Shown in pieces: positions 1-12,128 of a stretch of DNA of 64,000 nucleotides. The notes under the pieces were generated by a model. That model was not told the DNA's origin, ran no database searches, and saw only the letters and a list, made by a program, of their open reading frames with translations. The translations under genes were made by a program, and so were the position numbers. The stretch comes from Flammula alnicola (Eukaryota > Basidiomycota > Agaricomycetes > Agaricales > Strophariaceae). The stretch is from assembly GCA_015499995.1 (NCBI GenBank), contig JADNRV010000270.1, forward strand, positions 1 through 64,000. Direction: 5' to 3'. Positions within the stretch are counted from its first letter, which is position 1; every line of letters starts with the position of its first letter.

Positions 1-3000
1 ACGAGTTTGAGGAACTCGGTGTCAAGTGCTGGGCACACCGATTCAGACGATCATCACCACCGAGGATCGCCAGCTCTTTGCATCAGCGATGGAGGAGATC
101 GGGGAGAAGTGCGCAGAGAGTCATACGGCGACTACGCCAGACGAGGCCGTCGCTGCTGTGGCTATCGGGTACCCTGTTATAGTTCGTGCTGCCTACGCTC
201 TCGGAGGTCTGGGATCGGGCTTCGCGCAGAACGAAGCTCAGCTGCGCGCATTGTGTAGCAAGGCCTTTGCCACTAGTCCTCAGGTCCTCGTCGAAAAGAG
301 TATGAAGGGTTGGAAGGAGATCGAGTACGAGGTCGTGCGTGATTGCAGAGACAACTGTATCACTGTCTGTAATATGGAGGTCAGTCTTTCTCCCTCCCTT
401 TTTTTCTCTGTCTGCGAAATGAAGCCCTGATGTCCTCTATAGAACTTCGATCCTCTCGGCATTCACACTGGAGATTCTATTGTCGTTGCTCCTTCGCAAA
501 CGCTGGACGACTCCGACTATAATATGCTGCGAACGACCGCCATCAACGTCATTCGCCACTTGGCGTCGTTGGCGAGTGCAACATCCAGTATGCACTCAAC
601 CCTGTCTCGCAGGAATATTGTATCATCGAGGCTAGTCTTTTTCTTTCTTTCTGAGCTGTATACGCCTTTACTCACTCCAATTGATTTTTTAGGTAAATGC
701 CCGTCTGTCTCGTTCATCCGCTCTGGCCTCCAAAGCCACGGCTACCCTCTCGCTTTCATCGCGGCAAACTTGGTCTCGGAATTCCGTTGAACGAGATCAA
801 AAACTCCGTCACGAAAGTCACCTCTGCTGCTTCGAGCCAGCTTGGACTACGTCGTTGTGAAGATTCCACGATGGGACCTTAAAAAGTTCAACCGCTTAGC
901 AGGCTGCTGAGCAGCAGCATGAAGAGTGTCGGAGAGGTGATGAGTATTGGGAGGACATTTGAGGAGACGATACAGAAGGCTATTCGGCGATTGATGATCA
1001 GTTCTCTGGGTTCGCCAAGGTGTGTAATTTTTAAATGTGTGTGGGGTTGTTGCTGATGAGATTTTAGAATGACTTTGTCGAGAACATTGATGAAGAGCTC
1101 GTGAACCCAACAGACAAGCGTATCTTCGCCATCTCGACGGCTTTCCACCGCGGATACAGCGTCGACAAGGTCTGCAGATGACGAACATCGACAAGTGGTT
1201 CCTGCACAAACTCTACAACATCTTCAAGTTGGAGAAGGCGCTCTCGTAAGTCCTTTTTATTTATCACCCTGCCCATCTCTAGCTAATTTTTTTCAAGGAC
1301 ATGCAATGTCTCTAATATGCCCATAGATCTGCTCCGTCAAGCCAAGCAATACGGTTTCTCGGATCGACAGCTTGCTATTTGCATCGGCTCTAATGAGCTT
1401 GCTGTTCGCAGGCTTCGCCAGGAAGCCAGTATCTCGCCATTTGTCAAGCAGATCGATACCGTAGCCGCCGAGTTCCCTGCTTACACCAACTACCTCTACA
1501 TGACCTACAACGCCGTCGAGCACGATATCAATTTCACAGACCGTGGTGTCATCGTCCTTGGCTCGGGTGTGTATCGCATCGGTTCCTCTGTCGAGTTCGA
1601 TTGGTGTGCTGTCCGCGCGATCAGGACGCTTCGCGATCAAGGTTTGCCCACCGTTATGGTCAACTACAACCCGGAAACTGTCAGCACCGATTACGACGAG
1701 GCGGATCGACTATACTTCGAGAACATCAGCTTGGAGACCATCCTCGACATCTACGACGTCGAGAGCTCCCGTGGCGTCATCCTTTCCATGGGAGGCCAGA
1801 CACCAAACAATATTTCCTTGCCCCTCTATCGGCAGAACGTCAAGATTTACGGTACCTCGCCCGAGATGATCGACATGGCCGAGAACCGATACAAGTTCTC
1901 GCGCCTTCTCGATGAGATCGGTGTCGATCAGCCTCTGTGGAAAGAGTTGACGAGCTTCGAGGCTGCGACTGAGTTCTGCGACAAAGTCGGGTACCCTGTG
2001 CTCGTCAGGCCTTCGTATGTCCTGTCAGGTGCTGCAATGAATGTCGTCTCGACCAGCGACGATCTCTCCAATTACTTGACGCAGGCTGCGGAGGTGTCGA
2101 GAGACCATCCAGTCGTTATCTCGAAGTATATCGAGCAGGCTAAGGAGATCGAGATGGACGCCATTGCGAAGGACGGAAAGATGGTTATGCACTATATCTC
2201 AGAGCACGTAGAGAATGCTGGGGTGCATTCAGGAGACGCCACGCTTATTCATCCTCCTCAAGACCTGGATCCTCAGACCGTTAAACAGATCGAAGAAGCG
2301 ACGGCGAAGATCGGCAATGCGCTCAATGTCACTGGCCCCTTCAACATCCAGTTCATAGCCAAGAACAATGAGATCAAGGTCATCGAGTGCAATCTGCGTG
2401 CCGCTCGCTCATTCCCATTCGTCTCGAAGGTGACGGGTGTCGACGCTATCGAGATGGCTACCAAGGTCATGCTTGATATCCCAGTCGAGTCTTATCCCGA
2501 CCTCGGTCTTCCCGTCAACTATGTCGGGGTCAAGGTACCACAGTTCAGCTTCAGTCGCTTGTCTGGCGCCGATCCTGTCCTCGGTGTGGAAATGGCCTCG
2601 ACGGGTGAAGTCGCTTGCTTCGGTCATGACAAGTATGAAGCTTACCTCAAAGCGCTCATTTCGACTGGTATCATCCTGCCCAAGAAGAATATTCTTTTCT
2701 CGATTGGAAGCTATCGCGAGAAGTTGGAGCTTCTTCCGTCGGTGCAGAAACTCAGTGCAGCAGGTTACAACATTTTGCTACGTCTGGAACAGCGGATTCT
2801 TGACTGAACACAATGTTCCTTGCAAGGTATGCATATATCTATCAATCTTTCTTTCTCTTGCTCACCGTTTTTTCTTTCCTTTAGTACCTCGAAACCCTCG
2901 GCGAGGACAGCCGCGACAAGCAAAAGTCGGAATATTCGTTGACCCAGCATTTGGCGAACAATCTTATCGACATGTATATCAATCTACCTTCCAAGAATCA

Positions 3001-5420
3001 CTATCGCCGACCTGCTAGCTACACGAGTAAGGGTTATCACACTCGTCGTATGGCTGTCGACTTCGCGATTCCTCTCATCACCAACGTGAAGAACGCGAAG
3101 ATGTTGGCCGAGGCGCTCATTCGCAGGCTTCCTCTCGACGTCTCTACCCTAGACTCGAAGAGTTCGCATCGCACTCATACATTCCCTGGGTTGGTCAACA
3201 TCGGAGCATTCGTTCCTAGTCTCGCTCTCGCTGGCAACAAGGACCTTGCTGCTACAACGGAAGCGTCCATCAGCGCAGGATTTACAACTGCTTTGATACT
3301 TCCATTCGGCGACAAGAACAGCATTGTTGACCGCCAAACGCTTGAACACGCACGATCCAGCGTAACCGGAACGGCCAGCTGCAACTACTCCTTCAGCATC
3401 ACTGCGACGGACGCCAATGCCGGAACTTTTGACGAGGAGCTGCAGGCTGAAGTGAAATCCCTCTTCGTTCCGGCTTCCACTTCCCTTGCTGTTGTCGCCT
3501 CCCACTTCTCCTCGTGGCCTTCGGATAAGGTCATCGTCACCGACGCCAAGGGCTCCGAGCTCGCGTCTATCCTCCTTTTAGCCAGTCTCCACAACCGAAG
3601 TGTCCACATCACTGATGTTCGCACTACCGACGATCTCCTCCTCATTTCTCTGAGCAAGGCCAAGCACCTCAGAGTGACCTGTGACGTCTCGGTCTTTTCT
3701 TTGTTCTTCACAGCAGAAGAATATCCTGGCGTGAATATCCTTCCTTCCGCTGCGGTTCACCAAGCCTTATGGCAGAAACTTGATGTCATTGATGCCTTTT
3801 CCGTTGGATCGGTTCCCTATCGGCTTGCATCTGCTCTGAAGAAAGCCGCCTCGCCTTGGTCTGGTGTTGAAGAGACTCTTCCTCTCTTGTTGACTGCCGT
3901 TATGGATGGCCGACTGACCCTGGACGACATCCGACTCCGCCTGCACGACAACCCCGTCCTGATTTTCGGTATTCCTGATCAATTCCAGACCAGCGTCGAG
4001 GTCGTCATTGGCAGGAAGGCGCGATTCTCAGGCCACGCGTCTGCTTGGTCTCCTGTCCAGCAGACATCTGGCGCCGTCCACCGCGTCGTTGTCCATGGGC
4101 AGACGGTGTTCTTGGATGGTTCGTTGTTCTCTACACACGGAGGACGCGACATCTCGGGTATGCTTGTGGCTCATCCCGCCAGTGCAACGGGTCCGCCGCC
4201 TAAAGAAACAGAAGTGCCGGCACATGTGCCCCCCATGCCATTGGCGAATGCGGTTCTTGCTCAACAGACGGTACAACCACAATACGGCCCTGCATCCCAA
4301 GTACTATCCCACATCCAACTTCATCCTGCCTTCCACCGCCGTCACATTCTCTCGGTCAAGCAGTTCTCTCAACGAGATATGTATGACTTATTCTCGATCG
4401 CCAATGAAATGCGCCTTCAGGTTGAACGAAATGGCAGTCTCGACATCTTGAAGGGCAAAGTGCTCTGCTCCGTATTCTATGAACCATCTACCCGCACTAG
4501 CTCTTCGTTCGACGCAGCGATGAAGCGATGCGGAGGCCAGGTTGTTCAGGTTACCGCCGACACGTCTTCGGTCGTGAAGGGCGAAACCTTGCCCGATACC
4601 ATTCGTACTTTGGCGTGCTATGGAGACGCCATCGTCATCAGGCATCCTCAAGTTGGCAGCGCACAGGAAGCTGCAAAGTACTCGCCTATCCCGGTCATCA
4701 ATGCTGGTGATGGCATTGGCGAGCACCCCACCCAGGTATGTATCAGTGTTTATCTCTCAGATGTCCATTAATCTAACAATCTGTTTCAGGCGCTCCTGGA
4801 TATCTACACAATTCGTTCTGAGTTGGGCACGGTTAACGGACGTACTATCACATTGCTCGGAGATCTCAAGAACGGAAGGACCGTGCACAGCCTGGTGACC
4901 CTTCTCTGCCTGTACTCCGTCCGCCTGAACTTCGTCGCACCAGCAGCCCTTGCCATGCCCGCCAGTGTTGTCTCGGCCGCCCGCAAAGCCGGCATTCCTG
5001 TCACTATTTGCGAGTCACTCGATGAAGTTCTCGCTGACACCGATGTTTTGTATGTCACGAGGGTTCAGAAAGAGAGGTTCTCGAACGAGACGGAGTGGTT
5101 GCAGGTCAAAGATGCCTATCGCGTCGACCACGCTGTCCTTTCCAGGGCGAAAGAAGAGATGATCGTCATGCACCCCTTACCCAGAGTCAATGGTACGTCG
5201 TCTTTCTTTTGTCTTTTTGCGATCGAGCATACTAACCACATCTATACGCAGAAATCGATCCTGAGGTCGACTATGACTCTCGGCGTGCAGTGTACTTCCG
5301 TCAAATGCGTTATGGTCTCTTCGTGAGTAAAGTCTTTGATTGCTCTTTTTTCGCAAGATTCTAATTAGCATCAACTTTTCTTAGATTCGCATGGCCCTCC
5401 TGGCGAGCGTCATGGCATAG
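1..5420 (+). CDS. URA2: URA2: carbamoyl-phosphate synthase / aspartate transcarbamylase, 5' truncated by window edge
   Basis: Multifunctional cytosolic enzyme for the first two steps of UMP synthesis: carbamoyl phosphate from glutamine, bicarbonate and ATP, then carbamoyl aspartate. The window opens inside the CPSase large subunit; the glutaminase domain lies upstream. In order: end of the first ATP-grasp half (1-1250), second ATP-grasp half and allosteric region (about 1317-2900), a dihydroorotase-like domain (about 3060-4200) that lacks a recognisable metal site, as in other fungal Ura2 proteins, and ATCase (about 4300-5420). The ATCase shows the carbamoyl-phosphate loop [10 protein letters not shown] and GEHPTQ split by an intron before ALLDIYTIR. 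Introns interrupt at about 388-442, 632-693, 4736-4789, 5193-5251 and 5324-5384. Reading requires about ten one-base corrections before position 1180 and two near 2775-2800; 2939-5420 is clean. Identity is certain; whether the frame breaks are real is doubtful. Confidence 0.95.
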
Positions 5421-5708
5421 AACATGAATCTTTCAAAAGGGACAGTCGCTCTGAAACCAAGGCCTTTTTTGTCGTTACTTCGCTTTAAAACGCCTATTTG
5501 TTTTCTTCCGCATCATACATACAGTAGTATAGAAGTATCAATCAATATTCATCTACACTCATGGATTTTCGATGTAAATTTGGACAAAGTATAATAAATA
5601 GTTGGGAAGGGTATACGAGCATCCCTTTCACCTTATCTCATTTAGTGTAGCAATAAATCGACGTTTATATAACAGTAATGTACATATATCCTTATTATTA
5701 AATGTATA
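5421..5708. other. Convergent intergenic region, URA2 / lipase
   Basis: About 290 bp between two convergent 3' ends. It is AT-rich with several AATAAA-like hexamers (for example near 5592 and 5650), as expected for overlapping polyadenylation regions. No gene seen. Confidence 0.5.
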
Positions 5709-7421
5709 TCATGGCGTTAGTGCAGCAAGCACTTTGGGTATCACGTCTACGTGCACATTGCCTCCCCACAACACGTCAATGTGTTCATAACTTCGAAGTC
5801 TTTCGCAGGCCACGCCTGCGGGTAGGTGTTCGAGTGCCGGATCTATGTCGAAGAGACTATCTTGATCTCCGTAGATGAGGACGATGGGTGTTTTGATATT
5901 TTCAGTGGGATACCTCGTCGTAGCAGGCATTCCATCATCGTACGTGCCGAAGACCGAGGTTCGCATGATTTGACCCCAGTGCACTACCACTTTAACAGAA
6001 GAGCTGCAGTAGATGTGAGAATATGCGGCGATCTTTTGGGTTTTCGTGATGTTGTGGTTAGAACAGCCCAACAAGGGGATCAGTGCGATGTCGATGCACT
6101 TGTGAAGAAAGAAGGTAGGTAGGATGGATTGCCACATTGCGACTGAGGGAAACATCGACTTTCGACCAAAGAATCGAAAAAATAACGATGGACTGCAAAA
6201 AAAAAGGCCTCAATTAATAATTCAAACACAAAGCAACAAAGCAAGTTATAACTGACTTGCTCTTGACAGCAGAGTCAATCAAAGAAGAAGAAAACCCAGC
6301 GGGATGCATGATAGGCGCTAGGGCGACAAAAATGTCAATTTTGTCGTTAAGCTCTGGATAAATGCTTAGTGCAGCAAATGCCTGTGCCGTCCCCTGGCTG
6401 AATCCGATATAACTCAGTTTTGTGGAGCCTGTAAAATTCAGGACAAAGTCGATGGAACAGGGTATATCATAACGTGCAAAGTCGTCAATGCAGAAATCCT
6501 AATAATCCTGGAAAGTCAGCGAAGGAAGTGACCAGACGATCGTAACACACCCAGAATTCTGGACAATTGACACTCTTATGAGTGTGATTTCGAGAGTATT
6601 TATTTCCCCTGCGAGAATAGGAAGAATTGAGTTATAAGGACAAGTGCAACAGAGAAAATAAGATGTTTTCTTACCTGTTATTCCCTAGCCAGATGTCGTA
6701 CCCACGTTCTATAAGAACCAAAGGCAGGCACTTGGCTGGATCCGCAATACACATGAACAATTCGCTATTGGTCAGAAGCCCATGCTGCAGGTAGACGACT
6801 GGTTTTTGTAGGCCGCTTGTCTGAGCAGATTTTGAGGCATTCTCCTTGGGCAATATTCGATGCAGCAGAAGTAGATAGCCGTCCTCCGTGGTGACGACGT
6901 GTTCCTCGTGCATATATCCATGGAGAGCACAGATTTGGCCAAAGGTTTTCGCCTTTCGAATTTTATGCGCCAAAAGTCGGTGGTCATAATCAGCTGAGGG
7001 GTCAGAATTTGCTGAGAGACCTCGACGAAATAGTTGCATGACGAAGGCTGCGAGGGCGAAATGGCTATTGCAGTTCAAATGAGTCCCAAAGATATTTTGT
7101 GGAGGTCGATTATTGAGTTTTACGGTTTAATCACAGGCGTCTCTCTCATGGAGGTGGCAAGAACTGTAAAGTCATGTTCAAGTCATTGGTACTTACAGTG
7201 AGTAGAACTTGAATATGGTTCGATGTTTAAGTTCACATCATCAGGAGAAAGTAGTCGTGGGAAGAACACGCTGATTTCTTTATCAAATCTCGAATTTTGC
7301 TCAAATTGTATGTCGAGGGAAATTTATGAAGTGAGTATATGGACGTCAAGCGCAGAGATAGATACATACTATAACGACGGCCGGAAAATAATACTACGAA
7401 AGAGGAGAACAACAAATACAT
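5709..7421 (-). CDS. Steryl ester hydrolase / acidic-lipase family alpha/beta hydrolase (TGL1/YEH-like)
   Basis: Hydrolase of sterol esters or triacylglycerols, usually bound to lipid droplets or membranes. The coding exons run from about 7040 to 5709 with short introns. The N-terminal part shows the family region HGYMHEEHVVTTEDGY followed by VYLQHGLL (oxyanion loop) and GYDIWLGNNRG. The nucleophile elbow GFSQG lies near 6400, and the acid and histidine of the triad are in YGDQDSLFDID and YEHIDVLWG near the C-terminus, so the triad is complete. The longest reading of the first lipase exon begins at a TTG (7078), not an ATG, so the start must be upstream. An ATG at 7421 opens a short hydrophobic stretch (MYLLFSSFVVLFSG) followed by a GTATGT donor, a plausible membrane-anchor exon; the exons between 7040 and 7400 are not resolved. 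Neighbours suggest no pathway link. Confidence 0.78.
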
Positions 7422-7691
7422 TGAACATAACTAAGTTGACAAGTTGCTTATGTTGTCTTGATTAATACGATTGCAATGAAAAGGTGGAAAAGCCGACGAA
7501 AACGAATAAGATGTGCAAGCTTCAAATGGGTTTGTAGAAGCATGATTGAGGTTTAAAAAGCAGTACAATATTCTGAGGCATGAAGAGACCTAGGAAAGAG
7601 ACGAAGTAGAAGCAGCGAACAAACGAGAGAGAAAAGGAAGAACAGAGAAGCATAAATATAATAAAGAAACGACCAACGGCAGCTCACAGAT

Positions 7692-9058
7692 TTAGTTCTT
7701 CCGGAAGTCGCCCCTTCCCTTCTGGACAGGCCGTCCAAGGCGTTGTGAACGACGAGTACCCAAAAAGTGGGCTGAAGAGAGCGAGGCCAAAATCGACCCG
7801 CCTGACCTAGAAGGTTGGATTGTGTTAGAAGGTTGACCCCTTCTTCCGAAGCGAAAAGGTAGAGGAGGAGGAGGCATTTGATCAGCGCTGCGTGACCTCC
7901 TTGGAGTACGGCGACCTTCGTATTCTTCATCGTTAACATCCTCGCGAGAACGCTTTCGGGTGTTGTGAGTGATGGCAGGAGTGGTAGCGCTGCTCACTTT
8001 GGGTACGACCAGAGTCGAAGCAAGGTTGGAAGACGCGTCAGGGGAAGAAGTAGGGAGGAGGCCAAGGGCACTGGACAGGACGACGACGCCCCGATCATCG
8101 TTATGTTTCAGCTCCTCGTCTTGATCAATCACCATAGCCAACTCTTCTAGAATGGGCAAGGACATTGATACATCAGCGGACTCAGCCGAACGGGTCTGAC
8201 CTGGCTGGAAATTTGGATCAAAATGGGAGGCGCCGAAGGAGTAGCTATGAGGTCGGTTCCTACGCCCGTAAGGAGACGATGCAGGAGAGCCTACATCTCC
8301 ACCGGACAGTGCGCCGCTTGACGTAGGTAAATCGTTAAATCCATTGGAGGAGTAGGCGGCTGAAGTGCTTGCAACAATCTGGGCATGACGCGAGAAATCT
8401 GAACGGCGGAAGATAACTGCGCCTTCACGTTTCAAGGGGCGGCCTCTGCGAATGGGAAGTTCATCATAGAAAGCATCTTCGCGCCTGAGAGGGCGTCCTC
8501 GCTGAGGAAGAGGGGATTCTGAGCGACGCGGCGGATAGGGTCCGCGGATCGGCGGACGAGATGCTGCTCGAGCTGAAAGGCTCGGAGGAGGGGTGGGCAA
8601 TCCGAAAGGAAGGGATACCGGAGGCCGCGAAGGAGTGCGCGGTTCCTCCGGATGGGTCTCACTTGCAATCGAAGTAAGAGTGACATCAGAGGCAGAACTA
8701 CTCTTCTCGACCACTATAGAATCCTCACTGAAAACCAGAGTTAGCTAACATGATCGAATACACTCAGGAAGAGGACCCACATCTGGAATCTGAGGGCGTT
8801 CTCGAGTGCAGTACAGCTGGAACGAAAATGGAGTTAGCCATTCGGAATTGACGTTTGTCATTACAACGACACTTACCTATTGGAAAGATTCAGGATGACT
8901 TTCTCACACACTTGAGAAAGAAATGCATCCTGCGCGGTCTTCGTCTCGCCCGAGGTCGATTGGATAACCCAAATTTGCGATGCAACAGTTTTGAGCATGT
9001 CCAGAATGCCGAGCACTGCACCACTCTTGTTATTAGGGTTGCAAGTTGGGAGAGCCAT
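7692..9058 (-). CDS. Basic, disordered protein with AT-hook-like motifs
   Basis: Not recognised as a named family. Three exons join cleanly: ATG at 9058 to about 8874, a small exon near 8833-8783, and the long exon ending at 7692, giving roughly 420 residues. The first 75 residues look folded (MALPTCNPNNKSGAVLGILD onward, with DAFLSQVCEKVILNLSN). The rest is Pro/Ser/Arg-rich and probably disordered. Three GRP-core motifs stand out: QRGRPLRRE, RRGRPLKRE and QRLGRPVQK. These resemble AT-hooks that bind the minor groove of AT-rich DNA. Basic clusters such as TRKRSRED may act as nuclear localisation signals. A nuclear, chromatin-linked role is inference only. Exon phases match (AAT AG|C and AT|T), which supports the model. 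Confidence 0.65.
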
Positions 9059-10022
9059 TGGTAAGAGTAATGGGCGTTGAGGTTGAGTGTTGGGTTATTC
9101 ACTAGGAGTGGCACAGGGGATGCTATTATAGTGTTTCGCTCAACCGCGTAGGCTTTTATAACAGAACAGTATGCAGCCGCATATTCTTTGAAGACATAAG
9201 GGGCAGGGCGCTCTTTGAAGAGACGGGGCTTGTAAGAGATGCGGGTAAGAAAGATGATTTGGATTGACCGAGTCCACATGGCGTTGAATATGGCGAATCG
9301 GCGATGCTCGAATATTGGCGTCTAGTTTTGGAAATTTGGGCTCGAAAAAAATGTTCCAATATGGGCTCGATTGAGGGCGATAAGGTTCCAACTTTGGTGA
9401 GACCGGTCATTTCGAGCATAAATTGGGTACAAGTCGGGGAGTCCTTTGTGCCTTCACATTTCGCATTACATAGCCTCCAGCGGCGGCCAGCCTCGTTGGC
9501 GCCTCGTGTCGAGCAGTGGCACACCCAAGCATAACACTGAGGACAATGGGGCGGAAGTCGCTATATATTTTCTGAATCGTCAATGTCATGTCACGGCATG
9601 AGGCCTGGAGATCTCGAGACTTACCTCCATTAAAAATCACTAGAGAACAATCACTCGAGAATGAACCGTCCGAGGCGTCATAGCCGTAAGGGACTCCAAA
9701 CCTATTGGCCGCCTCTCCGCAGAGGGAAGAGAAGATTCTTGAGCCTTGAGCCTTCCCGGATCTCAGTTATAACAAGGACGAATTGTGTTGCTTGAGGTGA
9801 GTTGAAATCATCATCATGAATGCGCGTTCTTGATTACCGCAGTAAAAAAAAACCCCAGCCTTCAAAAATTTCAAACTTTTGATTTGAATGTCCACACAAT
9901 CATGATTATAGCAACTTTGGACAGAGGCGGATTCACAACTACGTGGAGCGAAGGAGTCCAGAGCATGCATATACGAGCGAGGATAGTCGACTCTTTATCC
10001 GAGTCGCGGGCTTAGCGATATC
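9059..10022. other. Intergenic region left of the retrotransposon
   Basis: About 960 bp with several overlapping open frames on the minus strand (about 8890-9640), none showing a family motif, consistent splice joints or a convincing start. It serves at least as the upstream region of the AT-hook-like gene. No RNA gene recognised. Confidence 0.4.
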
Positions 10023-10293
10023 ATCTATGTAGCTCAGATCAAGAGGTAGAGGATGCGAGGTCGGGACTGTGGTCCCTCCACAAGTAAACATAGACTAAAC
10101 TACACGCCATCAACAGTCCCGTGGCATAGATATTTGTGTGATAGCTATACCAGGGTTTTTTGGGGGAAAGAACCGGGCCGAGGGTGCGCGCGCTTGTAAG
10201 AAGCCGCCGCCGCCCGCCCGTCTTTGATCTCGAGATGCACCGCTGGGCTGAGAACAAAACCTATTGGGTGGAAGCAATGAGTAAAAATACCCA
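10023..10293 (-). repeat. Split direct repeat B, outer copy (B2)
   Basis: 271 bp identical to 10610-10880 at an offset of 587 bp. It forms the 3' terminus of the element in its sense orientation. Confidence 0.93.
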
Positions 10294-10439
10294 AGTAACC
10301 AGCCCCAATGCTACTAATTCAGCAGTGCACATCGAGATAGGATGGACTAAATTGACACCAGGGAGAATAAATAAACCAATAAAAAGACCAGAGAAAACTG
10401 AAAACACAAGAAAGGCTTAAACCGGGAGTGGCGGGTGGG

Positions 10440-10611
10440 TGAAAACTTGAGCTTTCTTGGTGTGTGGGTTGTCTGAGCGGGCGACAAAGAGAGCGAGGAA
10501 ATTTGCCGTCGAAGTGAAGAACTTAGAATGGCAAATTTCACTTTCTCTTTTCGTCACATAGACATTATTCCTTTGTCACGCTCGTGACTCACTCTGACTT
10601 GGAATGGCAAT
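10440..10611 (-). repeat. Split direct repeat A, internal copy (A2)
   Basis: 172 bp identical to 15668-15839 at an offset of 5228 bp. It abuts the inner B copy at the TATGTAG core around 10613-10619. Confidence 0.93.
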
Positions 10612-10880
10612 CTATGTAGCTCAGATCAAGAGGTAGAGGATGCGAGGTCGGGACTGTGGTCCCTCCACAAGTAAACATAGACTAAACTACACGCCATCAA
10701 CAGTCCCGTGGCATAGATATTTGTGTGATAGCTATACCAGGGTTTTTTGGGGGAAAGAACCGGGCCGAGGGTGCGCGCGCTTGTAAGAAGCCGCCGCCGC
10801 CCGCCCGTCTTTGATCTCGAGATGCACCGCTGGGCTGAGAACAAAACCTATTGGGTGGAAGCAATGAGTAAAAATACCCA
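10610..10880 (-). repeat. Split direct repeat B, inner copy (B1)
   Basis: Second copy of the 271-bp repeat, directly downstream of the recombinase gene in the sense orientation of the element. Confidence 0.93.
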
Positions 10881-10952
10881 CATAGCAGGAGCCCAACGAC
10901 ACTTTTTACGAGTAAAAAAACCCCACGCAATAGGAGATGGCTACTCACCCTC

Positions 10953-12014
10953 TCAACGAACCGGCGGCATTGTTCTACGCCAGAATGCCTCGAGCACCGG
11001 GGAGTCTTGAATGTAGGGCGCAAGGATGTCAGCATGTCGACGGAGGTATAATAGAAAGGCATCACTGGACCAGCGCCCATGTGTCTTGACCACCTCAAAA
11101 GATACGCCACGCAACAAATATTCCAGGACACTGCCGATGCGAATACTGTGACCCTGGAAAGCAATCCACCCCTCGACGCCCGCCATCGCACTATTCAGGC
11201 GCCGCAGGAAATTCGTTCGCGTCATCGGACGCACCCGTCCATCTGTGTGGCGGTACGAGAATAGATGGACATCCGGCGCTGGCGCATTAACCGCCAAGTG
11301 GTTTTTGAATGCCGCGTCTGGATCACAGACACCCTGGGGAGCCCAGTGCACATCTTCGCCCTCAAACTTTGCGACCTTCGTCCAAGGTATGTGCAAAGTA
11401 GTGACGGGCAACTCACCTGTGCTGACGGAGACATTGGACAACTTGACGTGGATTGTGGGGTCAAAACCTTTGAGCGACGGTACAGTGAATTCACCCAGGC
11501 GCGCGGCTGCCCAGAAAGTCGTGGTTAGGCAAGCAAAAACAGCCGCGTCGAGCGGCTGAGTGATGTCCAAATTATCGCGGATGGCAGAGATGGTGGCGAC
11601 CAGCAAAGGAGGTCGCTTCGGGCGCTTCGACTCAACCGGGGCAACCCTTTCAGCAGCTGCGAGAGCTGCTTTAATGCGAGTATCATCCAACACCCATCCC
11701 AGCCCATGGACTGTATGCCACGCCTTGATTCCATAGGTGTAATTGCGCAGAGTGGTGCCGCGCAGTGTTCCGGCACAGCAGGACATAAACTCCAGGACCA
11801 AAAGATCACTGGCAGGACCGCGGAGGTGCTCTGGGACAGGCGGTCTCTTCGTGTCACAGAAGACATGGAAAACGAGGAGACCAGCACTATACGCGCCCTT
11901 GGTACCAGGTGCCCAGGCACTACTAAGCAAATCCAGGATGCGTTCAGCTGCCTCAGGAGTCGAAGGCACATAACCCACCCCAGAACCTGCTGGGGGAGGC
12001 AAAGGAAGCCACAA
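10953..12014 (-). CDS. Tyrosine recombinase (YR) of the retrotransposon
   Basis: DNA strand-exchange enzyme thought to integrate the circular cDNA of the element. The frame is open for 353 residues. The catalytic tetrad is visible: Arg in AAARLGE, the HxxR box in GHSIRIG, then GRWSSDAFLLYLR carrying the nucleophile Tyr. The N-terminal half (WAPGTKGAYSAGLLVF) matches the core-binding domain of phage-integrase-fold enzymes of fungal DIRS/Ngaro elements. The upstream start is uncertain because the previous gene runs into it in another frame. It is the only element gene here that is unbroken. Confidence 0.9.
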   Translation of the reverse strand: MWLPLPPPAGSGVGYVPSTPEAAERILDLLSSAWAPGTKGAYSAGLLVFHVFCDTKRPPVPEHLRGPASDLLVLEFMSCCAGTLRGTTLRNYTYGIKAWHTVHGLGWVLDDTRIKAALAAAERVAPVESKRPKRPPLLVATISAIRDNLDITQPLDAAVFACLTTTFWAAARLGEFTVPSLKGFDPTIHVKLSNVSVSTGELPVTTLHIPWTKVAKFEGEDVHWAPQGVCDPDAAFKNHLAVNAPAPDVHLFSYRHTDGRVRPMTRTNFLRRLNSAMAGVEGWIAFQGHSIRIGSVLEYLLRGVSFEVVKTHGRWSSDAFLLYLRRHADILAPYIQDSPVLEAFWRRTMPPVR

Positions 12015-12128
12015 ACGCAGCCGGTCGCGCGAAGCACAGTGAGGCCGCCTCGCAGATGGGCAGGGACGAGACCCACCCTGTATGGCTTAGCCCGCGAATT
12101 TGCGAGCGTTACAGATGGGATGGGCGCG

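Noticed and set aside
1..1250. URA2 as a pseudogene
   Set aside because: All lesions are single-base losses, most in runs, confined to part of the gene, while the rest is clean and the gene is essential. Sequence error is more likely.
6671..7078. Lipase start at 7078
   Set aside because: The codon is TTG and the family has an N-terminal anchor, so the true start lies in an upstream exon.
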